From NCBI GenBank assembly GCA_034509735.1, contig JACGWO010000010.1:13963193-14027192 (forward strand): a DNA stretch of 64,000 nucleotides. Reading direction: 5' to 3'. The position numbers and the translations under genes were made by a program. Shown piece after piece: positions 34,075 to 46,087 of the stretch; within the stretch, counting starts at the first letter, position 1, and each line of letters begins with the position of its first letter. The notes below the pieces were generated by a model. The model was not told where the DNA came from. It did no database searches and worked only from the letters and a program-made list of their open reading frames with translations. Origin of the DNA: Sesamum alatum (Eukaryota; Streptophyta; Magnoliopsida; Lamiales; Pedaliaceae).

Positions 34075-36024
34075 AATTCGGTGTATAGGCCTAGGGTTTT
34101 GTGTGTGTTAAAGCATGAAATACATGTAAAAGCATTATTTACGTTGTTTTTTTATTTATGTTTCAAGCATGTTGTTTTCTCATGTTGTTTATTATATTGG
34201 TCATACATGAATTCTTAATGATTCTTGGTATTTCTTGGTTTCCTGAAAAATGCAGAATAAATAATAAAACGAAGCAAGAAACGGAGCACGCTGGCGCGCG
34301 CCCTGAAGGCTGCGCATGCAGGCAGAACGGCAGGGCAACGCGCACAGGCAAGGGCGCCTGTGCGCGGCCGCCTGGCCAGCTGCCAGCCCGCGCATAGGCA
34401 GGCGGATCCTGCCTCTGTGTGCGCGGCCAGGCGCGCCCGCACGCCCAGCCGGCGCACTCACCATGCACAGGCGACAGGCAGGCCCTGCCAGCCTGCTTGT
34501 CCCGGCAGGGCACCGCGGGCAACGGCGGCCCTTGGCCGTTCCGGTGGACTTTTTTTTTTTTTTTTTTTTAAGAAATAGTTTCTGAAAATAGTTTTATTCA
34601 TTTTGCATGTTTTCTTGAAGACATTATTTGAAAAATATTTTTAGTTTTTTTTGGTTTGAAACCTCACAATTTTAATGTTTTATGAACAATGAGGAAATAT
34701 TTTCATAACAAGAAAAGGATAACCATTGTTACACCAAATTTTAATGTAGACCTTGTTTTTAATTCTTTTATGAATTATGATGATAGGTTATCATGGAATA
34801 TGTGATTGGATATCATGGTATATGTGCATTTTTTATGATTGGATATCATGAATTTTGTGCGTTGAATGAGAACGGATGATCACAAGCCCTAGACTAAATG
34901 TATGGATTTAATTTTATGTTGGGCCTGTGTGCCTCATTTATTTTTTCCCTCTCTCTTTTCTGGTTGCCTTGGAATAATAAGGCTTTCTATCTCCCTCCAA
35001 ATTAACTCCCCCCGGGTTTTCGCCGGGGTTTCTTTTTAAATTGTAATGAGAATATTATAGTGGTGAGGATGTATTTTTATTTTCATGAAGAAGATGAAGC
35101 ATGGCCCAGAAAGGAGAATCCAAAGAGTTCCATGGAGGCCCGGTGGAAATGGAGGCAAGGCTCATCAGTGTGTTGATGGATTACTATCATTAAAATGTAA
35201 TAGTATAGGACCATCCTTAGAATGACCATAGATCCACTGTGGGCTTAGTGGGTCGCATAGGATTCAGGCTTGTGATCATCTAACATGGGCGTTCTAGGCT
35301 TTTATTTTGCATGTGGCTTTTATGATGGATGAATGGTTTTTTTATCGTATTACTGCTATATCATGCAAATGGTTTTTTAATGCATAATGGATGTATGTAT
35401 GAATGTGCTATAATGAGATCTCGGTCATCAAACTCTCACTTGGTTGGACCAAGTTGAATATTAGACCCTTAATAAATGGACTAAAACTCTAAGAGTCCGT
35501 CCAAGCCTTCCATCCATGACAAAGTGAGGAAGCTAGTTTCGGTCGATAGCATGGTCTCACGAGTCGTGGCACGTCAATTGTGCTGAAAAGAAGCTGTACT
35601 TTGTTGTGAACGAAGAGTATACACTCTTGTTGCCTGTCTCACGAGTCGTGGGGGTAGTAGTGAGTGTTATGATTCGGTTGATTGGGTCAGGTCTAACGCC
35701 CGAATAACGTGATTCACTTGGAGTCCTCTGGATCACGTAAAAGGGTGAGGCAAATATCTTGAGAATCTCGTAGGACGAGAATGATATGGAATACCTCCCA
35801 CATGTTGTTTTCCACGTGAATCGTAAAAGCGGGGTATGGAAGATATTGTTGTGGATCCCAAGCCCACTAGGAAAGGATTTCTTGAAAACAACGTTTGAGA
35901 GTGTCATGTTTTCGTAGAAATAGTGGGAGAATTAAATGACTGAAGTCCAAGTCTTTAATCTTTATTAAAACCTTTTATTTAATTCTGTTCATTGTATTCT
36001 GTCTTTAAATGTAGATTTAAAACA
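34075..36024 (+). other. Long leader of element B with GC-rich block
   Basis: Almost 2 kb between PBS and gag. It holds a GC-rich block (34285-34545, with repeated gcgcgc, cggcc and caggc words and a poly-T end) and two copies of tctcacgagtcgtgg at 35555 and 35637. The ORFs through the GC block differ in A, B and D and do not look coding. The equivalents in A and D are at 25333-26879 and 51282-53108. Confidence 0.75.
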
Positions 36025-36976
36025 ATGTCTAAGAACCCATTATCAACCGTACTTGAGACAAACAAGTTTAATGGAACCAATTACAACGACTGGTTGCGCA
36101 ATCTGAGGATAGTCCTCGATTATGAGAACCAAGGCTATGTCGTGGACAAGTTGTTTCCTCGGACTTTGCCGGAAGGATCCACGCACGAAGAACGTGAGAC
36201 GTTCGAGAGTTGGCATCAGGATAACCGGAAAGTTCATAGCATCATACTTGCATCTATGACCAAAGAGATACAGGAGCAGTATGAGAGGCTAGACGACGTT
36301 CCTTCCATAATGGCTCGCCTGAAGAATTGTTATGCAGTCCCGGACCGGCATACTAGGTATGTCGCAACGTAGGCATTCTTTGGAACTAAAATGACCGAAG
36401 GGTCCCTGTACATGAGCATGGGGTCAAGATGCTTACCTTGGTGGAAAAGTTCAAAGACCTCAAGGCAGGGCTCGATAACGAGACATACATTGATGTGATC
36501 CTTCAATCACTCCCACCCTCCTTCGACCAATTCATCATTAGCTATACATGAATACTCTTGAGAAGGGTATCCATGAGTTGATCAATATGTCGGTGCAATA
36601 CGATGCAACGACCAAAAAGTCTGCGCCATCGGTGTTGTTTGGAGAGGCTTTGACTTCCAAAACGAAAGGCAAGGGTGCCGGACATTGGAAAAGGAAGAAG
36701 GGAAAGGGAAAGACCGTCAAAGCTGCTACTAACACTAGGAGTGTTCCCATTTCCAAGGTGGGAAAAGGCAAAGGAAAAAGAAAGGTTGACTCAAAGCAAC
36801 AGTCGAGGTCAAATGACATATGTATTCATTGCCGTGAGAAAGGGCATTGGAAGAGGGATTGCCCCAAACTCCTCTCCAAGCAAGATATATTTGCGATTGA
36901 GGTTAATATGGTTACTAACTCTGCCTCTTGGGTATTAGATACTGGCTGTAGAGCTCACATTTGTAATGATTTGTAG
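36025..36976 (+). pseudogene. Element B Gag, zinc knuckle and protease
   Basis: Starts MSKNPLSTVLETNKFNG at 36025. The capsid part (about 115 codons) ends at a TAG near 36370; a frame change follows. From 36548 the frame reads ELINMSVQYDATTKKSAP, a Lys-rich linker, the intact zinc knuckle CIHCREKGHWKRDC (about 36811-36860) and the protease site WVLDTGCRAHICNDL, which keeps the catalytic D-T-G. A stop follows at 36975. Gag packages RNA and the protease matures the polyprotein. This is the best-preserved gag of the family in the window, but it still cannot give a full product. Confidence 0.85.
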
Positions 36977-37900
36977 GTGTTGAAAAGAAGCAGAAAGCTG
37001 AGTAGCGGTGAAATAGTCCTAAAGCTTGGCAATGGCAAGGCCATCTCGGCAGAAGCCATAGGATCCACCACCTTAGTAGTTAGTGATCGTATTAGTATAG
37101 AATTAGAGCAGGTTTATTGTGTACCTAGCATGATCAAAAACATCATTTCCATTCCATTGTTGGATAATAGTGGTTATGAGTTTTCGATCAATAAAAATTG
37201 CTTTTATTTGATGAAGGGCGGATTTGCTCATCTGCTTGGTACACTTAATGACGGTCTCTATATCTTACAATAATCAAAATTCGTTATGAATGCTCAACAC
37301 AAACGTAAAATAGATAATGACGGGAACGCACAACTGTGGCATGCAAGGCTAGGTCATATCTCTTAAGAAAGGATGAAGAAATTGGTAGACTCAAAGAACC
37401 TAGAGGTTGGGGATTTGAGTGATCTACCAACTTGTGAATCCTGCCTTAGAGGGAAAATAACCAAGAAGCTCTTTGTAGGACAAAGCAGGCTTGCCACGGG
37501 TCTATTGGACTTGGTCCATACAGACGTGTGTGGACCACTAAGGACGCAAGCCCGAGGTGGGTTCTCCTACTTCATAACCTTCACCGATGACCATTCACGG
37601 TACGGTTATGTTTACCTGATGAGGTACAAGTCTAAAGCTCTTGAGAGGTTTAAAGAATTCAGGCTTGAAGTCGAGAACCAAACCGAGTGCAAAATTAAAG
37701 TCCGACGGTCAGACCGAGCCAGCGAATACCTTAGTAACGAATTCCTCGATTATCTATAAGAAAATGGTATAATCTGTGAATGGACACCTCCTGGGACACC
37801 GCAATTAAACGGCTTCTCTGAAAGGAGGAATCGAACCCTGTTAGACATGGTCCCATCCATGATGAGTTTTACCAAATTGCCCTTATCTTTTTGGGGCTAC
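36977..37900 (+). pseudogene. Element B integrase
   Basis: 36977-37273 is the protease-integrase linker with VYCVPSMIKNIISIP. After a stop, 37373-37759 gives the zinc-finger end CESCLRGKITKKLF, the first catalytic Asp in HTDVCGPLRTQARGG, and FITFTDDHSRYGYVYLM; then a stop at 37757-37759. The core continues to about 37900 with a piece reading TPPGTPQLNGFSERRN, which contains the catalytic-Glu region. The HHCC finger is in a damaged frame near 37340-37440. Confidence 0.83.
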
Positions 37901-38149
37901 GCACTGGAAACGGCAGCCAAGTTGTTAAACTTAGCGCCGACCAGTGTGTGACCTAAACACCATATGAGATATGACACGGCAAACCTGCATCCTACAACTA
38001 CTTGAAAGTGTGGGGGTAGCCCTGCATAGGTCAAGAGGATAGTGGGAGACAAGTTAGAATCAAGGTCTAGCTTGTGCAGGTTCATGGGATACCCTAAAGA
38101 AACTGCAGGTTATTATTTCTATGACCCCTCGGAATAAAAGGTATTTGTT

Positions 38150-40078
38150 TCAAGGAATGCAGTGTTCTTGGAAAAGGGTTTTCCAACGGGTGTCCAACGT
38201 AATGATCTGATCCTTGAGGAGTCAAGTGAGACGAATTAGTTATCATTGCCAGAAGCTACGGATAACTCACTTAGAGGTTTCAGGATAAACACCCAACATG
38301 TTTAGCCACCTCGTGATATTCAGCGTGCCGGACATGTCAAACAACCTCACGAGGAGCCAACCCCGGTACCTGAACCGCCAGCTCCTGTCATGTCTGCGCC
38401 CACAGTCACCACTAACGTTCCCCTCCTCCGTAGGTCAGCTAGAGTGCCTCGCCCTCCCGTGAGGTATGGCTTTCTAAGTGTGACCGGTCAATTGGACAAT
38501 GATCCCAAGACATACGGGGACGCGATGTCTGACATCGACTTGGAAAAATGGCTTGAGGCCTTTAAAGCCGAAATAGACTCCATGAGCATAAACCAAGTAT
38601 GGACACTTGTAGACCCACCCAAAGGCATTAAACCAGTCGGGTGTAAATGGATTTATAAGCATAAACTTGGCGTTAATGGAGAAGTTACCGCCTTCAAAGC
38701 TAGGCTAGTGGCAAAAGGATACACTCAACGACCTGGGGTCGACTTTCAGGATACCTATTCGCCAGTAACCATGGCTAAGTCCATTCATATCCTGCTTGCC
38801 ATAGCAGCATGGTATGACTATGAAATATGGTAGATGGATGTGAAAACAATATTTCTCAACGGCTTTGTTGAGGAAGAGATCTACATGGATCAGCCAGAGG
38901 GATTCACGGCTATTAGAAAAGAGCATAAGGTCTGCCGTCTTCAAAAGTCCATCTATGGCCTCAAACAAGCATCCCGTAGTTGGAACATTCATTTTGATAA
39001 AGTCATACGAGGATAGGATTTTATCAAAAATGAATCCGACCCTTGTGTATACAAGAAGGTCAGTGGGAGCTCTGTAGTTTTCCTAGTGCTTTATGTGGAT
39101 GACATTCCACTCATAAGGAATGATGTTATAATGTTAAGTAACGTAAAAGCATGGCTATCCACGTAATTTTTCATGAAGGATTTGGGTGAAGCCTCCTACA
39201 TTCTAGGCATCCAGATCGTCAGGGACAAATCTAAAAGAATGTTAGGATTAACCTAAAACTCGTATGTGGAGAAAATCCTGAAAAGATTTCACATGGATAA
39301 CTCCAAACGAGGTTTCCTTCCCATGAGGCATGGGATCAAGTTATCCAAGAAACGGTCTTCCAAGACTGATGAGGAACTTGAAAAGATGAAGAGCATTCCC
39401 TATGCTTCTGCCGTAGGCAGCATCCAATATGTCGTCCACTGCACAAGACCTGACATCACTTACGCCTTAAGTGTAACAAGTAGATATCGGTCCTGTGCAG
39501 GCGAGGCACATTGGAATGCGGTCAAGAACATCCTTAAGTACCTGAGGAGGACTAAGAAAATATTCTTGGTCTATGGCAATGGAGAGTTAATCCTAGAAGG
39601 CTTTAGCGATGCTAGCTTCCAGGCGGATGAAGAGGATGCCAAGCCTCAGTCCGGGTTATATATTCAGGCTCAATGGTGGTGTGGTGGCATAGAATAGTTC
39701 CAAGCAAGAAATCACAGCTAATTGCACCACTGAGGCCGAATACATAGCAGCTTCAGAAGCTGCCAAAGAAGCGGTTTGGATGAGAAACTACATCCAAGAG
39801 TTGGGTGTGGTGCCTAGCATTGCTGAGCCCGTGGTTATCTTTTGTGATAACAACGGAGCGATATCGCAAGCAAAAGAACCGAGATCCCCTCACCAATCCA
39901 AGTACAATCTTAAACGCTACCACCTTTTGAGGGAAATGGTAGGAAGAGGTGATGCTCGGATGGACCGAGTCAGTTCAGCAGACAACCAGCAGATCCGTTG
40001 ACAAAGCCTATGTCACAAATTGCTCATACGCAGCACCTTGCGAAGATGGGGATTAGGCATATGGGCGATTGGCTTTAG
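38150..40078 (+). pseudogene. Element B reverse transcriptase and RNase H
   Basis: RT begins at 38390-38833 with VPRPPVRYGF, VGCKWIYKHKLG, AFKARLVAKGYTQRPGVDF and YSPVTMAKSIHILLA. It continues after a TAG at 38834 with LNGFVEEEIYMDQPEGF and the catalytic YVDD near 39093-39104. Later frames give MRHGIKLSKKRSSK and GSIQYVVHCTRPDITYALS (39266-39697). RNase H follows with GFSDASFQADEEDAKPQ and, from 39780, VIFCDNNGAISQAKEPR, ending near 40078. At least five stops or frame changes are visible. Confidence 0.85.
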
Positions 40079-41544
40079 GTCAAGTGGGAGATTGTTAGAA
40101 TAGGTGACCGTGAAGCCTATCTGATTGGGCTAATGTAACCTATGTCTGAACAATTTTTAGTGTCTTTATAAATTGTAATGAATAAGAAAGTGATATTCAT
40201 TTAGCTCAATACTTTGTTTGTGTTCACTTACTGCTTAAAAATTAACTGTTCACTGCACAAGCAAAGCCCATAGACTGAAAACACATTTCAGAAAATTGGA
40301 ACTATGCATTAGATGGTGGTTCATGAAATCAATTTCTCCGGATCGGTCTGAAACTCTCCAAGTCAAGAAATCTCGAGATAGGGTGTCGAGAATCCGTATG
40401 AGACTTGCACTAAGTAATTGCAGTCGCGTTTCATCGACAAGTGACGAGGTTCGTCCATGCAATATTAGTAGGTCAACCAGCTAGGTGGCTGCAGACTGAG
40501 GTGACTCGAGGGAACCATCATATGGAGGACCTTGAGTAGGGACAGTTAGGTATGACTTATATTCCCGGTTCGAATAGTACGATTTGATCCTTGGACTTGA
40601 GAGATTACTGAGATCACCTACACACCGTGCCTGTATCTTAGGTATGGTGAAAAGCTACCAAGTCGATTAACTCAGTTATCATAAGCCTATCTAGTGCAGT
40701 CAAGATGTGTAGCGTCACAGTAGGTCCTAAGAGAGAATCCATCTCCTGCCAGAAGGCTGACGGTAATATTTCACTTTACTTTGAGACTCGTCCTTGATAA
40801 ATCTGTGGCCACAGTAACTGAACAAATGGGTAGGACCCCTGTGATGTTTAGTATGGACGAGGCAAGACTTAGGTCAAGAATGGGTACGTACAGATCCATG
40901 CCCTAGACTCTAAGCAGTGAGATTGTAGATGGAAGGATAAACGTACTAAAGAGCCTAAATGTTCACACCATAAACATTCACCTAATATTTAGTGCCATGG
41001 GCTGTTGCTAGACGGCCATCCATGGTGACGGACAAATTCCTGTCATAAGATGATTGGGAATTCGGCCAAGTCTAGCTGAGGGTGAACCTAAAGAGTCATA
41101 CGCAATCTGCACGCAACAAAGGTATTTAATTTAGAATTAATTTAGAGAGGTTGAACGATTTAAATTGGATTTAATCAGTTCTCTTTCCTTTCTTGGGATG
41201 TTAATTCCTTTAATTAGATTAAGAGGAATTAACTAATAAATAAATTAGATTTATTAGAATAAATTAAGTGGGCTTAAAATAAATATTATTATTTATTTTA
41301 TTATTCAAAGGCCCTATGATTTATTTAAATAGGATTTAAATATTCCATGATTAAATAAACGGGTGAGACTAAAGAGGACAGATCAAGGGCCTAGATTAGT
41401 TTGACTAATCCAAGCCTAGTTTGACTAGGATTTTGACCTAGTCAAACCAAACTTCTAAAGTTGGAGTTTGAAGAGGAATAGGATTTTCCTTCTATAAGTA
41501 CTCCTAGGTTAAGAATTTTGAAGGATGATGATGATCAACAAGTG

Positions 41545-41546
<2 letters not shown>

Positions 41547-41579
<33 letters not shown>
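41547..41579. repeat. (AC)n microsatellite in the 3' LTR of B
   Basis: About 16 AC units directly before the inserted solo LTR; the 5' LTR has about nine at the same place. Confidence 0.9.
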
Positions 41580-41580
<1 letters not shown>

Positions 41581-41581
41581 C

Positions 41582-43831
41582 TGAAAGAATCGGGTATGGC
41601 CCGAGAACGCAACGGAAGCGTAAAAATTGTAAATTTAAAGCATAATTTAAATCGGGTTCAAAGGGGTGTTCCCTTCGAAGTTCCTCGGTGTTCGGTGTTC
41701 GTCAAAGTATAAATAAAAGAGGAGAAGATGTTGGACATGTGGCTAAAGGAACTAAACAAAAACATACATATAATGTAAATGAAAACCAACCTTTTTGTTT
41801 ACTACATGTAGAACCGGTACGTGTATTGTTCCTCTTTTCGTTTCTCCTTCCGTTCACTTGAGGATACAAATTAGAATCCCTCTAATTTGTCCACACCACA
41901 CCATAAAAGAGTGTATCCCTAAATCTATTGGTAGATAGAAGTAGAGAAAAGAAGAAGAAGAAGAAGAAACAAAACAACTCTAAATGAACACTATTGATTA
42001 GTGTTTTTGGAAATGTTTTAGTTCAAACCTTTCCAAAAGGTATGAACACAAAAAGGAGAAAATTTGCAGAGATTTTGGAGAGTTTTTTTATGGAAAATTC
42101 ATGCAAGACCTTGTCCTTTCAAGTTATGTGAATAGTTTTGTGTATGAGAGTTGTTGAATTCAAAATTCAACTTCTATAGTTAACTTCCAAAGAAATCTAC
42201 ATACACACACAAATATCTACATAACCATGCACTTTTATAGCAAATAAACCACCCACCAAACTATATAAAGGCTGGTCACATGTGCCTCACACGTGGAGGA
42301 TTTTAATTCATCCTTCACTTGCTATAAATTGTATTTTTTCCATGGACTAGGACTACTAGTCTTGGACTTTTATTTAATCTAATTAAATTAAGTCCAAACA
42401 AAGTCCATTGGGCATTAATTAATCCAAATAATCTCAATCCAATGGAAGCCCATAAGTTTATTTAATCCAATTGAATAAACATAAGTCCAAACTCTAATTA
42501 ATTGATCCAATCAATTAATTAAGCCAAACCTGATAAATTAATCCAATTAATTTATAGGTTCTAAGTCCAAAAATTAACTAATCTAATTAATTAATTCTTG
42601 GAACATCCATCAAATCGATTTTCTAATAAATGATCCAATCATTTATTTATCTCCTTGAATTAATTTAATTCAATTAAATTAATTCGCTTCTTCTAGAATT
42701 AATTCCAAATTAATTCTACCAATTCCACAGTGATTTGTGTGTGACTCTTTAGGTTCACCCTCAGCTAGCCTTGGGCTTGTGTCCAACACAATTGGTCAAT
42801 TAAATCCAATTTAATTAATTATTTTTCAATTAACTATTAATCGAAAAAACACCCGTTACCATGGGTGGCCATCTAGCAACGGTCCATGGCACTAGAGATT
42901 AGGTGAATGTTGGCGTGAACGTTTTAGGCTCCCGAGTTCCATACGAGTATGGTTCTTCCATCATCCTTCTCCTGGTCTAAGTCTAGGGCATGGAATTTGG
43001 CGTCGGTTCCCATCCTGGACTAGACAACTATGCTCAATAACTCAAGACACATTTGCTCTATTGATCGATGTAGGAAACAATTCCCTACTCGACTAATCGC
43101 TGTGGCCACAGACTTAAAGAGCTTAAACCGTCTCAGAGCGCATAGGAGACTCGACTGTCATATACTGACAGGTGACGGATCCTATCTTGGAATCCACCAT
43201 CCTCAATACATATTCCGACTGCACTGGATAAAACTTATGATGAACGTATCCCAGATACGGACATCTCTTGTCAGACCCTAGATACAACCTTCATATGCAT
43301 GTGACTGCCATGATTCCTCAAGTTCGAGGACTAATCTCGCACTATCGGAGCCGGGAATTTCAGTCATACCGACCAAGCCTCCAAGGCTTCCATATGACGA
43401 TTCCCACGAGTCAGTTCAGTCAGCTAACACCCTTGTCAACTAACCCACTAATATTGCATAGACGTCCAACGTCTGTCACCGATGAAACTCGGCACTCATC
43501 CAATGAATGCAATCCTTAGTGCAAGTCTCTGTAGGATCCTCGATGCCCTGTCTCGAAGTCCTCGACTTGGAACATTCTAGGCCAACCATCAGAAGTTGGT
43601 TTCATAGCTGTCATCCAATGTGCAGCTCAACTACATGGGTTATCCAATTGGTATATGGGCATTTGTTGTGACGTTAAAACATCGTTTAACGTAATCAGTA
43701 AGCACAACAAACACATAGTGCCATGGATGAATACTTACTATATTCATCGAGTCAATATTACTTTAATAAAGATTGCTAAATAGAACCCAAAACCGTCAAT
43801 CCAATTGGCTTTGTGGTCACCTATTCTAACA
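41582..43831 (-). mobile_element. Complete solo LTR, subtype X, inserted in the 3' LTR of B
   Basis: 2250 bp from tgaaagaatcgggtatgg to ...cctattctaaca, in minus orientation. Flanks actcc (41577-41581) and actca (43832-43836) form the 5-bp target duplication with one mismatch, and the host LTR resumes on the other side. There is no internal sequence, so it is the product of recombination between two LTRs of one full element. Confidence 0.9.
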
Positions 43832-44350
43832 ACTCATACACGGACGGCTACTATCTCTTTCTCATTCACATCCCCTTTCACAAGAAATGGTTTAGGTTCC
43901 TTATTTCATACAAGTGAACCCTAAGGAGGATTGATCACGTTAACTCATAACGCTTGGTCGATCCATCCTCTCCAAAATATACACTTGGTTTTTTGCTAGC
44001 ACGAGGATCAAGATACATGGGCGGATTGCGTGTATGATTTAGAGGGTCTCTCGTTCGAGATCTTGGTGCAAAATGAGAACAACGCGAGTAGCGGTTTTAA
44101 AAAAAAAAGCTACAACCGGGTAGATTCCTTTGTTTATGTCTTCGATTTCCATAGCCTATGGCCTCCATAATTTGCATGTTTTTTTTAGTCATGAGATGCA
44201 TCGAATGCCCGGGAGGTTCAAGGGAACACCCCTTGAACGTGTTATTTACAATGTTGTATGAGCATGTTTTAAATTTATGTTTTATTTTATATCGCGCTTG
44301 CGCATTCGCGCTCCTCTCGGGACGATCCACACGCCATCCATTGGCTTTTA

Positions 44351-46087
44351 GTTATTACATGGAAAAATTCGTGCAAGATGCATGCTATACAAGTTACGTT
44401 AGTAGTTTTGTGTATGAAGAATTGTTGAATTCAAAATTCAACTTCTATAGTTAACTTCCAAAGAGACCTACATACACACACAACTATCTACATAACCATG
44501 CACCTTTATAGAAAATAAACCACCCACCAAACCATATAAAGGCTGGTCACATGTGCCTCACATGTGGAGGATTTTAATTCATCCTTCACTTGCTATAAAT
44601 TGTATTTTTCCATGGACTAGGACTACTAGTCTTGGACTTTTATTTAATCTAATTAAATTAAGTCCAAACAAAGTCCATTGGGCATTAATTCATCCAAATA
44701 ATCTCAATCCAATTGAAGCCCATAAGTTTATTTAATCCAATTAAATAAACATAAGTCCAAACTCTAATTAATTGATCCAATGAATTAATTAAGTCAAACC
44801 CGATAAATTAATCCAATTAATTTATAGGTTCTAAGTCCAAAAATTAACTAATCCAATTTATTAATTCTTGGACCATCCATCAAATGGATTTCCTAATAAA
44901 TGATCCAATCATTTATTTTTCTCCTTGAATTAATTTAATTCAATTAAATTAATTTGCTTCTTCTAGAATTAATTTCAAATTAATTCTACCAATTCCATAG
45001 TGATTTGTGTGTGAATCTTTAGGTTCACCCTCAGCTAGCCTTGGGCTTGTGTCCAACACAATTGGTCAATTAAATTCAATTTAATGAACTATTTTCCAAT
45101 TAACTATTAATCGGAAAACGCCCGTCACCATGGGTGGCCGTCTAGTAACGGTCCGTGGCACTAGAGACTAGTGAATGTTGGCGTGAATATTTAGGCTCCC
45201 GAGTACGGTCGTTCCATCATCCATCTCCTGGTCTAAGTCTAGGGCATGCAATTGGGCGTCGGTTCCCATCCTGGATTAGAAAACTACCCTCAATAACTCG
45301 AGACACGTTTGCTCTATTGATCGACGTAGGAAACCATTCCCTACTCGACCAATTATTGTGGCCACAGACTTAAAGAGCTGAAACCGTCTCAGAGCGTATA
45401 GGAGACTCGACTATCATATACTAACAGGTGAAGGATCCTATCTTGGAATCCACCGTCCTCAGTACATATTCCGACTGCACTGGATAAGGCTTATGATGAA
45501 CGTATCCCAGATACGGACATCTTTTGCCAGACCTTAGATATAACCATCACATGCATGTGACTGCCATGATTCCTCATGTTCGAGGACTAATCTCGTACTA
45601 TCAGAGCCGGGAATTTCAGTCATACCGATCAAGCCTCCAAGGCTTCCATATGACGATTCCCGCGAGTCAGTTCAGTCAGGTAACACCCTTGTCACCTAAC
45701 CCACTAATATTACATAGACGTCCAACCTCTGTCGCTGATGAAACACGGCACTCATCCAATGAATGCAATCCTTAGTGCAAGTCTCTATAGGACCCTCGAT
45801 GCGCTGTCTCGAGGTCCTCAACTTGGAACATTTCAAACTAACCCTCAGAAGTTGGTTTCATAGCTACCATCCAATGCACAGCCCAACTACATATGTTATC
45901 CAATCGGTCTGTGGGCATTTGCTGTGATGTTAAAACGCCGTTTAACGTAATCAGTAAGCACAACAAACAAATAGTGTCACGGATGAATACTTACTATATT
46001 CATCAAGTTAATATTACTCTAATAAAGATTGCTAAATAGTACCCAAAATCACCAATTCAATTGGCTTTCTGGTCACCTATTCTAACA
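44351..46087 (-). repeat. 3' LTR of element D, second part
   Basis: Continues the LTR broken at 30000 by B and ends ...ggtcacctattctaaca. The interior of D (polypurine tract and RNase H) starts at 46088. It closely resembles 53590-54315 over the shared section. Confidence 0.84.

Larger units (their letters stand above)
30001..44350 (+). mobile_element. Long-LTR copia element B (plus strand), with nested insertions
   Basis: Begins tgttagaataggtgacc at 30001 and ends cattggctttta at 44350 (the end would be ...tca by comparison with the 5' LTR). Flanks gctat (29996-30000) and gttat (44351-44355) form a 5-bp target duplication with one mismatch, inside the 3' LTR of D. The interior has PBS, leader, gag, protease, integrase, RT, RNase H and a polypurine tract (aagtgggagat, 40082-40092). 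It is the longest and most complete copy here, though with many stops. Confidence 0.86.
40093..44350 (+). repeat. 3' LTR of element B, split by a solo LTR
   Basis: Parts 40093-41581 and 43832-44350; about 2.0 kb without the insertion. Its first 690 bp align with 30001-30683 and its last part with 33447-34059. The end is ...tggctttta, next to the target copy gttat. Confidence 0.85.

Noticed and set aside
34163..34585. Long ORFs in all frames of the GC-rich block
   Set aside because: GC-rich DNA lacks stop codons by composition; the ORFs differ between A, B and D and have low-complexity residues.
43030..43519. Two plus-strand 83-codon ORFs, also seen at 45524-45775 and 28167-28585
   Set aside because: They recur because they lie in copies of the same LTR; antisense to the element and interrupted differently in each copy.
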